Assembly (NCBI GenBank): GCA_030615505.1
Contig: JAUWZD010000016.1
Coordinates: 1-54,110 of the forward strand
Reading direction: 5' to 3'
DNA length: 54,110 nt
DNA from: Spirochaetales bacterium
Lineage (GTDB): Bacteria; Spirochaetota; Spirochaetia; SZUA-6; DRHE01
Position numbers and translations under genes: made by a program. The notes under the pieces are model-generated. The model did no database searches. It was not told the DNA's origin and saw only the letters and a program-made list of their open reading frames with translations. Below, piece after piece: positions 1 through 7,743 of the stretch; within the stretch, counting starts at the first letter, position 1, and each line of letters opens with the position of its first letter.

Positions 1-1322
1 GTTTCCTGTGGGACTTCCTCCGATGCTAAAACAACTTCAATTTCACCGAGTATTTCCTGCTCCGCCTCACTAATAAGGAAGTTTCCCACCTCCTGGAAGA
101 AGAAAGCCCTGGTCTCCCGGTAGTCAGCCATGGCTGCCGGCTCTCCCCCGGTCAGGATTTCATTCTTAATATTTTCAGCATATAGATAGGGATCGAACAG
201 CCCGGTATCCCCCCTGTAGTAATGGAGGAAGCCGTAGCTTTCCATGATCTTAAGGTTGTGAATGAGATTTCTCTCCAGCCTTTTGTGCAGGATAAGCTCA
301 TAGTAGGTCATATGCCTGAAGCTCTCGATAAAGCTCTTCTTAGGCCAGTTCATAAGGACCCTTTTATCCTCAGCAAGTGGTATGGCAATATCCTTTGCCT
401 GCTTGCCGGGAATCAGTGCCCCTTTAAGTATAATCTGATCCTTCAGGATGACGACTTGCGGATTCCCCAGCCAGTCGAGTAGCGGGGAGAAGGAAAGCTG
501 GGGGAAATAGCGGTTATCGTATTTTGTTATCAGGTCGATTCTTCTTCTTACGCCGTCCTCATCGACAATAACATTCGGGAAACCGGCTCCCTTAGCTCCC
601 TGGATCACCGGCTTTATTGCCGGCCTTATATCGGGATAGATAAAGGGAATTTCCGCCAGAACCTCGACCTTTTTTAAAGGAATTTCTTCAAGCACATAAG
701 CTTTTAGCTCCTCCGGGACCGCCTCATCCGCCACATCAAGCATAGTGACCGTAAAGTAAGCCCTTTCGAAAAGACGAGCCGCCTGACCCAGATATTTATC
801 ATTATCCCTGGCAATTTCAGCCACCTTATCCAAAAGTATATCTCGGGATATCTCTGTGAGCGCAGAAAGATCCCTTACATACACTTCCGCATCCTTAAGT
901 GATATGCTCCCCGTTTTAAGCGCCCTAAATAGATCGGAAATGTTCTGGTCTATGGAGGAGAACTCCTCTGTAAACAGCTCAGGAATCTCTTCGGTTAGGA
1001 TATCCGCATTTACTCCCAGAGGGCTTTTATCAACGTACTCAATATCAAAAACAGCATAATTTGCCTCAAACTCTTTCATGAGTATCAGACCGTTCGCCAT
1101 TATATCCCGGCTCCAGGGCCACATGCCCACTTCAGCAATAGCCAGATCATCTACATCTAAAAGGAGAATAGACTCATCCTCGGGCACTGAGGGCTTAACA
1201 TGAAGAAGAATATCAAAAATCCTGCTCTCACCCTTTTGGTAAAAGGCGAACATGTTAAAAAGTGCGAAGATACCGGCAACAATGAGAGGAATCAGAAGAT
1301 CAAATCCCACCTTTTTCTTCAT
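1..1322 (-). CDS. CHASE2-domain protein, probable adenylate/guanylate cyclase (N-terminal part, runs off the left edge)
   Basis: Reading the reverse strand from the ATG at 1320-1322 gives an open frame that runs uninterrupted to base 1, about 440 residues, so the gene is cut by the window edge. It starts with a basic stretch and one membrane helix (about residues 8-27). An extracytoplasmic CHASE2-like domain follows, with the hallmark 'DILLHVKP', 'ILLLDVDDLAIAEVGMWPW' and 'GAGFPNVIVDEDGVRRR'. In known families CHASE2 is followed by further membrane helices and a class III cyclase or kinase. The cyclase part is outside the window, so the output is inferred. The gene is divergent from the secreted-protein/FecR operon at 1412, and a CHASE2 cyclase next to FecR-type genes is a recurrent spirochaete arrangement. 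There is no frameshift in the visible part. Confidence 0.82.
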   Translation of the reverse strand, partial: MKKKVGFDLLIPLIVAGIFALFNMFAFYQKGESRIFDILLHVKPSVPEDESILLLDVDDLAIAEVGMWPWSRDIMANGLILMKEFEANYAVFDIEYVDKSPLGVNADILTEEIPELFTEEFSSIDQNISDLFRALKTGSISLKDAEVYVRDLSALTEISRDILLDKVAEIARDNDKYLGQAARLFERAYFTVTMLDVADEAVPEELKAYVLEEIPLKKVEVLAEIPFIYPDIRPAIKPVIQGAKGAGFPNVIVDEDGVRRRIDLITKYDNRYFPQLSFSPLLDWLGNPQVVILKDQIILKGALIPGKQAKDIAIPLAEDKRVLMNWPKKSFIESFRHMTYYELILHKRLERNLIHNLKIMESYGFLHYYRGDTGLFDPYLYAENIKNEILTGGEPAAMADYRETRAFFFQEVGNFLISEAEQEILGEIEVVLASEEVPQE

Positions 1323-1347
1323 ACCAGCTCCTTTTTCTTTTTTAAAA

Positions 1348-1376
1348 TTGAAACAGCTCTCCTAAAGATGTATACT
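1348..1376 (+). promoter_or_regulatory. Candidate sigma70-type promoter for the envelope operon
   Basis: TTGAAA (1348-1353) and TATACT (1371-1376) are separated by exactly 17 bases. They lie in the 89-base gap between the divergent CHASE2 gene and the secreted-protein operon. Transcription would start near 1383, just before the Shine-Dalgarno sequence of the gene at 1412. Confidence 0.55.
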
Positions 1377-1411
1377 ATTATTTATCATAAATAATGAAAA
1401 GGAGAAAAAGT

Positions 1412-1873
1412 ATGAAAAAGAGGAGGATGCTCCTATTTCTTTTTTTTGTGCTTATAGCAGGAAGCATGAGCCTGGCAGCACAATCAAACGATATCATCGA
1501 CGATCTCCTGGCAGAGGAAGAAGCATCTTTTGGCAAAAGTGTTTATTTAGCCCTTGTTGCTGCTGATCTTATTCCCGAAGAGGCCACCCCGGAAGAAGCT
1601 GTAGCTGTTTTGGAGGAATATGGATGGAAAGTAAAGATATGGGGGGCTGAAGAGCCTATTAGGCTTGGAGAGTATTCCTTTATTATCATGAAGGCTTTTC
1701 ATATACAGGGGGGCTTGATGTACAGAATTATTTCCTGTCCCCGATATGCCTGCAGGGAATTGGCCTATCTTAAACTGATCCCCGGAAGACCCAGCCCTTA
1801 CCGTACTCTTTCAGGCGAAGAAGCTGTAAGGATTTTAGGTTATGTTCTTGAATGGAAGGAGGAAAGATCATGA
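1412..1873 (+). CDS. Small secreted protein of unknown function
   Basis: This encodes about 153 residues. The ATG at 1412 is preferred over an in-frame ATG at 1394 because an AAAAGGAG ribosome site at 1397-1404 sits 7 bases upstream. That start also leaves a clean signal peptide (basic start, hydrophobic core to about residue 20, 'LAAQ' cleavage region). The mature part is acidic. It includes 'EEATPEEAVAVLEEYGW', resembling the short helical repeat of cell-surface proteins, and two cysteines around 'CPRYACREL'. I do not recognise the family with confidence. It is the first gene of the operon, and its stop overlaps the next start as ATGA. A periplasmic or envelope role beside the next gene's beta-barrel is likely. 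Confidence 0.7.
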   Translation: MKKRRMLLFLFFVLIAGSMSLAAQSNDIIDDLLAEEEASFGKSVYLALVAADLIPEEATPEEAVAVLEEYGWKVKIWGAEEPIRLGEYSFIIMKAFHIQGGLMYRIISCPRYACRELAYLKLIPGRPSPYRTLSGEEAVRILGYVLEWKEERS

Positions 1874-3222
1874 GAATGAACAGATTTTTTCTCCTGCTCC
1901 TTATTTTTCTTTTCATAGTGGTTCTTCAATCATTCAGTGTAGACTTCGGGGGAATTATTGATAACGCCACCAGCATCTCCGGATCTGAAGACTACTCTTT
2001 TTTCCAAAAAGATAAGCTTTCTTTATGGTTTGATGCTGAACTGGGAAAAGCTTTAACCTTCTACATCCAGGGCAGCTACACCTACTCAATTGACCGGCCC
2101 TATTTTTTCGACCTTGATTCTTTGAGTCTTGCCGGGAAATTTCCCTCGGTGATAGGGAGCACTTCACTTTTAAATTTTAACGTGGGAAGGTTTGTCTTTT
2201 CCGATTTCTCAAAAGTTGTTTTGGATCATAATGCGGACGGACTACTTTTAGGATTAAACTATCCTTTTGCAAATATATCAGTATCTGCCGGCTACACGGG
2301 ACTGCTCTTTAAACAGAGCTCTTCCATCGTTATTTCAAAGGCTGATTCATCTGATACAAGCAGAGAAGATGTATTTCTTGCTCCACCGAGACTGATAGAG
2401 GCAGCGCAAATCCTATTTCCCGAGCTTTTCTTAAGACAGGATCTAACTTTATCTTTCCTGGCCCAACAGGATTTAAGGTCAGAAGATGAAATTGTAACAG
2501 AGGGTGAAGAAGATCCAATACTCGCAAAGGGAGGGAAGCTCAATACCCAATACATGGGACTTGGTCTGTCCGGTCCAATAGCTTCTTCTTTCTACTATGA
2601 TACCTACTTCTATCTGGGAACCGGAAAAGTTCTATCCTACCTTGAAGATTCGGACTCCGGCACAGGCTATTCTTATCAGTACAAACCTGTTCTTTCTTAC
2701 CTTTTCGGCGGTGGATTAAGAATCTATGTGGAAGAAGCCCTCTTTTCCAAAATCGAACTTAAATTCCTATTCTCAAGCGGGGATACCGATTACTCGAAAT
2801 TCATCGATGAAAACACCGAAGGATCGGCAAATAACTTTGTTCCCATTTCAAGGCCCGACCTGGCCTTAATATTCTCCCCTCAGTTAGGAAATGTTTTTCT
2901 AACGGAACTGAGTTATTCCTTAAAGCCATTATCCGGAAAAGGATATTCCGCACTGGATAATCTTCAGACCATACTTAAAGCCATAGCCTTTTTCAGACCC
3001 ACTTCCGGACCCATCTCTGAAGGGGGCATTGATTCAGATTCAGAGGCCCTCTATTTGGGAACTGAAATTGACGGTATTATAAACTTCAGGCCCTTCTCAG
3101 ATCTTGGTATTGCTCTTTCTGTAGGTCTGTTTATTCCAAACAGCGGATCGGGCGAAGCATTTCTTGAAGATCAAAGGGAGTTAGAGGTTTTGGGAAGGCT
3201 TGAGTTTTCCTTTTGCTTTTGA
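1870..3222 (+). CDS. Probable outer-membrane beta-barrel protein
   Basis: This encodes 450 residues from the ATG at 1870, chosen because GGAGG lies just upstream and the start overlaps the previous stop (ATGA, 1870-1873). The signal peptide covers about residues 1-24. The rest alternates hydrophobic and polar residues, is rich in Tyr, Phe, Ser and Gly, and has many strand-like segments such as 'LTFYIQGSYTYSI' and 'LSLWFDAELGK'. It ends in Phe ('LEFSFCF'), the usual signal for beta-barrel assembly. It has no recognisable enzymatic motif. It is translationally coupled to the small secreted protein, with FecR and lipoprotein genes after it. It probably sits in the outer membrane as a porin-like or structural protein; the substrate is unknown. 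Confidence 0.72.
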   Translation: MRMNRFFLLLLIFLFIVVLQSFSVDFGGIIDNATSISGSEDYSFFQKDKLSLWFDAELGKALTFYIQGSYTYSIDRPYFFDLDSLSLAGKFPSVIGSTSLLNFNVGRFVFSDFSKVVLDHNADGLLLGLNYPFANISVSAGYTGLLFKQSSSIVISKADSSDTSREDVFLAPPRLIEAAQILFPELFLRQDLTLSFLAQQDLRSEDEIVTEGEEDPILAKGGKLNTQYMGLGLSGPIASSFYYDTYFYLGTGKVLSYLEDSDSGTGYSYQYKPVLSYLFGGGLRIYVEEALFSKIELKFLFSSGDTDYSKFIDENTEGSANNFVPISRPDLALIFSPQLGNVFLTELSYSLKPLSGKGYSALDNLQTILKAIAFFRPTSGPISEGGIDSDSEALYLGTEIDGIINFRPFSDLGIALSVGLFIPNSGSGEAFLEDQRELEVLGRLEFSFCF

Positions 3223-3247
3223 TGTATAATTTAAGAAGGGGATATGT

Positions 3248-3901
3248 ATGAAAAGAATTACTTTCATTTTAATGTTATTTATATTTCTGATTCCTCCTGC
3301 TTTTTCACAGCTTAAAGCAGTAATCAAGGAGGTATCGGGAAAGGTCGAGATTAAAGCCCCACAGAAAGGCTGGGAGCCTGCAAAAGCGGGCATGGATATT
3401 TCAAAGGGAACGATTATCTCAACAGGATTTAAATCGCAGGCTCTTCTTGAACTCGGCGCATCTGAGCTGTACGTTAAGCAGCTGACAAGGATGCGGCTCG
3501 ATGAGCTCATTCAGAAAGAGGGCACAAGGAGCACCGGGCTTTACCTTAAGGTCGGAAAGGTAAGGGCAAAGGTCAAATCTGTAGAAGGGCTTCGGCACAA
3601 CTTCAAGCTGAAAAGCCCTATTTCCACGGCTGCTGTGCGTGGCAGCGAGCTCGATTATGACGGTATGAAACTTAAAGTTTATGAAGTGTCGAGTGTAATC
3701 ATATTGACCAACCTGCTCGGCCACAGCAGAACAGTAGGCGCCGGTCAGTCCAGTAAGACATCCGGCTATGATCCGCCAACCAGAGGCGAGGACGGAAGAG
3801 GGGAAAGATCGAATGTAAATCCATATACGTCAAGAACCGGCGGAATAGCAAGTGGATTTGAAGGTCCTACGACTTTGGTAACAATCGAGTTTGACTGGTA
3901 G
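3248..3901 (+). CDS. FecR-domain secreted protein
   Basis: This encodes 217 residues with a signal peptide of about residues 1-21 ending 'PPAFSQ'. Residues about 25-165 form a FecR-type domain: 'EVSGKVEIKAP', 'KGTIISTGFKSQALLELG', 'YLKVGKVRAKVK', 'FKLKSPISTAAVRGSEL' and 'VGAGQSSKT'. In other systems FecR relays signals to ECF sigma factors. In spirochaetes free-standing periplasmic FecR-domain proteins of this kind are common, and no sigma factor or anti-sigma helix is present here, so signalling is not implied. The C-terminal 45 residues are polar and possibly disordered. TATAAT at 3225-3230 could give an internal promoter, but the best upstream element is 19 bases away. Confidence 0.85.
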   Translation: MKRITFILMLFIFLIPPAFSQLKAVIKEVSGKVEIKAPQKGWEPAKAGMDISKGTIISTGFKSQALLELGASELYVKQLTRMRLDELIQKEGTRSTGLYLKVGKVRAKVKSVEGLRHNFKLKSPISTAAVRGSELDYDGMKLKVYEVSSVIILTNLLGHSRTVGAGQSSKTSGYDPPTRGEDGRGERSNVNPYTSRTGGIASGFEGPTTLVTIEFDW

Positions 3902-3915
3902 TGAGGAGGAAAACT

Positions 3916-5145
3916 ATGAAGAGTAAAAAGATATCTGTTTTGATAAAGATTTTTATTGGAGTCGTTTTACCGCTGCTTGTTTTATCAACTTTAGGGTGCA
4001 AGTTTTTTACAGGTGGAGCAGGAGGCACGGCCGCTCCACACCTGACTGTTAAGGGAGCGCCTTCGAATATTACATCGCTTTCTCTCATAATAACCGGTCC
4101 CGGAATGAGTCCTATAGAGAGTTACTATTCATCAGTACCGAGCAGCATTACTGTAGAGGTGCCGGCAGGCAATGACAGGCAGTTTGAGCTGATAGCGCAT
4201 GTCGATCCATCAAGTCCGAGCGCAGCAACCTCCTTTAAGGGGACGGCCACGGTTGATCTGGCGCCAGGAGAGAAGAAAAACATTACCCTTAATATGATAA
4301 CCAACGAAACGAAACTGCTAATACCGGATCCCTCATGGTCAAATAATAGGCTTGTACAGATAGATAATATGAACGGAAATGGCTGGATTGAAGTTCATGG
4401 AACAGATATCGGTTATGGCGCCGACAGTGAGTTTGAACCATATGACGTAGATTTTGATGCACAAGGACGAATATACATTGCAAATAACCATTTTTTTGTA
4501 GGCGGAGTAATACGTATCGATAACATGAATTACGCCCCCTACGACACAATTGTCAATCAAATTGGAGTGCGTTCAATTGCAATTGATAGAGTAAATAATG
4601 ACCTTTATTATATAACATACAACGACCTATATCGAAAAAACCTTGACGGGGGCGCTCCGATTACCCTTACTGTAAGCGGGCTTGAGATTTCTTTTGAGGG
4701 GATTGCCATCGACGATGATGGCTTAATATACATAGCCAATGACGGCGGAGACGAGGTGGTGAAGTATAACCCTTTAACTGAAACTGTGATAAAGCAAGTA
4801 GGAGTTGGTAGCATACCTTGGGATGTTATCGTTAAATCACCCTTTGTCTATGTAGCAAGATATGATAGTGGTGGTGCAAATGATAAAATAATACAGCTTA
4901 CTAAGACTCTGGACATTGTTGATGAACTCCCTGGAAAACCTGATTCAACAGATGATTTTCGTGGCCCACACCGCTTTATTGCTATTTTAAACAAAAGAAT
5001 ATATGTGATTGACGAGGATGAAAGTGCAGCAGATATTGAAAGAATTGTAGCTTTTGATGATATAAACGGTACTAACTGGGACACTTTTGATCCCTCAATG
5101 CTAATACCGCCAGAATCTGCATTTCTTTTTTATAATGTGTGTTGA
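3916..5145 (+). CDS. Lipoprotein with NHL-like beta-propeller
   Basis: This encodes 409 residues from the ATG at 3916. A GTG at 3901 is in frame, but GAGGAGGA at 3903-3910 is placed for the ATG. A hydrophobic signal ends in the lipobox 'LSTLGC', so the mature protein is predicted to be lipid-anchored. Residues about 40-130 look like a small Ig-like or carboxypeptidase-regulatory fold ('APSNITSLSLIITGPGM', 'GEKKNITLNM'). The rest shows repeated propeller strands: 'VDFDAQGRIYIANNHF', 'IAIDDDGLIYIANDGG' and 'KSPFVYVARYDSGG'. These resemble NHL or gluconolactonase-type blades. This is the last gene of the FecR operon; the next frame starts 4 bases after its stop. The function is unknown, with surface or periplasmic ligand binding most likely. 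Confidence 0.75.
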   Translation: MKSKKISVLIKIFIGVVLPLLVLSTLGCKFFTGGAGGTAAPHLTVKGAPSNITSLSLIITGPGMSPIESYYSSVPSSITVEVPAGNDRQFELIAHVDPSSPSAATSFKGTATVDLAPGEKKNITLNMITNETKLLIPDPSWSNNRLVQIDNMNGNGWIEVHGTDIGYGADSEFEPYDVDFDAQGRIYIANNHFFVGGVIRIDNMNYAPYDTIVNQIGVRSIAIDRVNNDLYYITYNDLYRKNLDGGAPITLTVSGLEISFEGIAIDDDGLIYIANDGGDEVVKYNPLTETVIKQVGVGSIPWDVIVKSPFVYVARYDSGGANDKIIQLTKTLDIVDELPGKPDSTDDFRGPHRFIAILNKRIYVIDEDESAADIERIVAFDDINGTNWDTFDPSMLIPPESAFLFYNVC

Positions 5146-5148
5146 ATA

Positions 5149-6029
5149 GTGAAAATAGTCTATTATACTTCCGGTATTCGCGGCACTGGTCGTATTGTTC
5201 AGGGTATATCGATTTACAATGCCCTGAAAAGAAGAGGAGTCAAGTGTAATTATATAATCATCAGCAGTACTCCCTTAGCAAGAATAGCAGATACCTTTGC
5301 AATTCCCCATATTGAGATTCCTCTGGAAGACGAAAAGGTACTTTCTAAAGATAATTATTCCAGTTCAATTCTATATAAAACACTTACCGATTTATGCCCG
5401 AATATTCTAATTGTTGACCGCATGTGGTTTACGCTTTACCATTTTATTCAGGAACTGAGGTGTAAGAAAATATTCTTCTCCATCCAGGTGAATGACCACT
5501 TTTATAAAATTGAGCTTGCGAATGAAATAATGAGCTTTAAAAACCATCAATACGACAGAGTTCTGGCAATAGAGCCATTTAAGTGTTCAATTGAAATGGA
5601 CTACATAAACCCAATAATTATAAGAAACAGGAATGAGATCTTCGACAAAGAAACTGCTCTTGAAAAGCTTGGATTTGACGGCTTAAAAAAAGTTTGCCTA
5701 ATTGCATTGAATTACAAAGATGGTTACTTCGAGCATTTAAAAAAAAGTATTCATACCTTGAGGATGAGGGGTATGATATGATTCATACCACTAATATAAA
5801 AGGTGGTGGAATTTTCCCTATAGTTGATTATTTTAATGCAATCGATTTAATTATTGGTGCTGCCGGATACACTCAGTTCTGGGAGGTTGTATATTTTGAC
5901 AAGGAAGCAATATTGGAAACATTCCCTTTAAGGTTTTCCAGCATGAAATGGCGTCTTAAGGAATGTAGTAATTATAGTTTCAAAGAAAATGGCTCTGATC
6001 AATTAGTTGATATAATGTTGAATATTTAA
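5149..6029 (+). pseudogene. MurG-like glycosyltransferase interrupted by a frameshift in an A8 run
   Basis: Two overlapping frames together make one protein of about 293 residues. The first (5149-5781, GTG start) has an N-terminal GT-B fold: 'KIVYYTSGIRGTGRIVQGI', 'LYKTLTDLCPNILIVDRMW' and 'AIEPFKCSIEMDYINPII'. The second (to 6029) supplies the C-terminal acceptor/donor half: 'GYDMIHTTNIKGGGIFPIV' and 'AIDLIIGAAGYTQFWEVVY', which matches the 'GGYN..E' loop of GT28 enzymes. The join lies in eight A residues at 5739-5746, read as TTA AAA AAA AGT in the first frame. That is a perfect A-AAA-AAA slippery heptamer for a -1 shift. A one-base deletion, a sequencing error and programmed frameshifting are all possible. 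The gene follows the propeller lipoprotein by 3 bases and faces another glycosyltransferase. Confidence 0.7.
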
Positions 6030-6061
6030 CCAGCTGCTGTAATAATTTTTAAGGGTAATCT

Positions 6062-7036
6062 TCAAGTACGAATGCCGCCTGCTTGTTTTAGCTTATAAAG
6101 CTCTATGGAATAGTTAAAAAAATCAATCCATTGATGGATAAGATGATTCCAATTGAACTCATTCTCCATTTTTTTCCGGGCTGCCCTACCCATCTCCGGT
6201 AAACGATCCCGATTATTGACAATATTCTTTAACTTATTAACGAATGCATCCCTGTTTCTATCCACAATAAAGCCATTAATATTATTATCTATAAGCTCGG
6301 GGATAATTCCCACATCAGTAGTTAATATAGGCACACCACAGGCAGAAGCTTCAAGAACGGGACGGGGACCGCTTTCACTACTGGATGCACATATATATAA
6401 ATCCAAAGAATTATAGAATTCCCTCATTTTATTGTTATCAGTAATCCATTTTTTTTCGCTGTTCTGCACCAGCAACTTCACTCCATTAACTGTTTTACAT
6501 ACCGGTACAATGATGTCAAAAAAGCCCCTAATATGGCCATGGTTTGTCAGGCTCCCTGACCATCCGATAATTAGCTTATCACTTCCTCTACTCTTCTTTT
6601 CAGGAAAATATACTTCAAGGTCACAAGTATATTTAGTATGGATCACCGGCAAACAGTGAGAAAAAATATACCAGAGCTTTTTACAATTAGTATTAACTAA
6701 AAGCGCCTTGCGCAAACGCTTAACAACACTGTATGGGGGTTTAACATTATAACCCGGTGGCACCGTCCTTCCCTTATCCCATAAAACAAAAGAACGTATT
6801 CCTGTTATTACCTTGTCAAGGGGAAAATTTATTTTTTGAATTTTAAAAAAAAGATTTATATACATGGGGAAGAGTAAATCATATTCATTATAGAATTTAT
6901 TCAACTCATTTTTAAAATCAGAAAAATATGCAATATTGAATTCAATACCGGAGTTGTTATATTTTATAATATCTTTAGCATTCTTATCTAAAGCCCAATT
7001 AGGCACATCAGGAATTAGAAGGATCTTAACCGCCAT
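6062..7036 (-). CDS. GT4-family glycosyltransferase
   Basis: This encodes 324 residues and has the C-terminal Rossmann half of a group 1 (GT4) glycosyltransferase. 'LIIGWSGSLTNHGHIRGF' is the nucleotide-sugar loop; 'LYICASSSESGPRPVLEA' and 'ACGVPILTTDVGIIPELI' carry the E-x7-E type signature. The tail is 'NEFNWNHLIHQWIDFF'. The N-terminal acceptor half is shorter than usual (typical GT4 enzymes have 360-400 residues), but it begins with a normal 'VKILLIPDVPNWALD'. It is a cytoplasmic enzyme presumably adding a sugar to a surface glycan. The gene is AT-rich relative to the flanks and convergent with the frameshifted glycosyltransferase. It is divergent from the DUF579-like methyltransferase. 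Donor and acceptor cannot be read from sequence. Confidence 0.88.
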   Translation of the reverse strand: MAVKILLIPDVPNWALDKNAKDIIKYNNSGIEFNIAYFSDFKNELNKFYNEYDLLFPMYINLFFKIQKINFPLDKVITGIRSFVLWDKGRTVPPGYNVKPPYSVVKRLRKALLVNTNCKKLWYIFSHCLPVIHTKYTCDLEVYFPEKKSRGSDKLIIGWSGSLTNHGHIRGFFDIIVPVCKTVNGVKLLVQNSEKKWITDNNKMREFYNSLDLYICASSSESGPRPVLEASACGVPILTTDVGIIPELIDNNINGFIVDRNRDAFVNKLKNIVNNRDRLPEMGRAARKKMENEFNWNHLIHQWIDFFNYSIELYKLKQAGGIRT

Positions 7037-7122
7037 ATTATTTAACCTTTTAAATTAATCGGTTTCTATACTATTTTAAAGGGTATTCAAAAATAAAGCA
7101 ATTTTAAATAATATAGAATAAT

Positions 7123-7728
7123 ATGACATATGAAATGAATATTAGAGATATTCGCTATCTAAAAAACAAATATGAGGGAGTGCAGCTTAAATCTGAAGAA
7201 TTATTATTAATTGCTAAAGCGATTCTAAAATATCCAGTCTGTAATTTTTTAGTTTTTGGCTTGGGCTATGATTCTCCACTCTGGTTAGAGATTAACAAAG
7301 GCGGACGAACGGTTTTTCTAGAAGATAATAGAGAATGGTTTGATAGAATAACCGGATCATATCCGGATTTAGAAGCATATTTCGTTACTTTTCCTACAAA
7401 AATAACTCAATGGCAAGATTTATTAGACAAGCCCAATGAATTGGAAATCCCATTACCTGTTCAAGTTACAAATATCCATTGGGATGTAATTTTAGTTGAT
7501 GCGCCCAGCGGGGCCTATTGCGATTATTACCTGAAATATGGCACTGAACCGCCTGGAAGGATGATAAGCATTTATATGGCATCTAAATTGATTAAAAGCG
7601 ATGGGGATGTATTTGTACATGACTGTCATAGAATAGTAGAAAAAGTTTATGCAGATCATTATCTATTCGATAAAAATTTTGTTAAACAGATAGGGAAAAA
7701 GACCATATTAAGACATTATAAAGGATAA
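7123..7728 (+). CDS. DUF579-family (glucuronoxylan 4-O-methyltransferase-like) protein
   Basis: This encodes 201 residues whose motif order matches the plant IRX15/GXM family, SAM-dependent enzymes that 4-O-methylate glucuronic acid on xylan. 'NFLVFGLGYDSPLW' (41-54) is the AdoMet loop and 'GGRTVFLEDN' (60-69) the ribose-binding acidic strand. 'YPDLEAYFVTF' (80-90), 'WDVILVDAPSGAY' (120-132), 'PPGRMISIYMASKL' (143-156) and 'GDVFVHDCHRIVEKVYADHY' (161-180) follow. The plant proteins have an N-terminal membrane anchor and are longer; this copy is the bare soluble domain. There is no strong ribosome site, and an in-frame ATG at 7135 is an alternative start. Placed beside two glycosyltransferases, it probably methylates a uronic acid or other sugar of a surface polysaccharide. 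Family assignment is from remembered motifs; the substrate is inference. Confidence 0.8.
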   Translation: MTYEMNIRDIRYLKNKYEGVQLKSEELLLIAKAILKYPVCNFLVFGLGYDSPLWLEINKGGRTVFLEDNREWFDRITGSYPDLEAYFVTFPTKITQWQDLLDKPNELEIPLPVQVTNIHWDVILVDAPSGAYCDYYLKYGTEPPGRMISIYMASKLIKSDGDVFVHDCHRIVEKVYADHYLFDKNFVKQIGKKTILRHYKG

Positions 7729-7743
7729 TAGATTTTGCAAATT

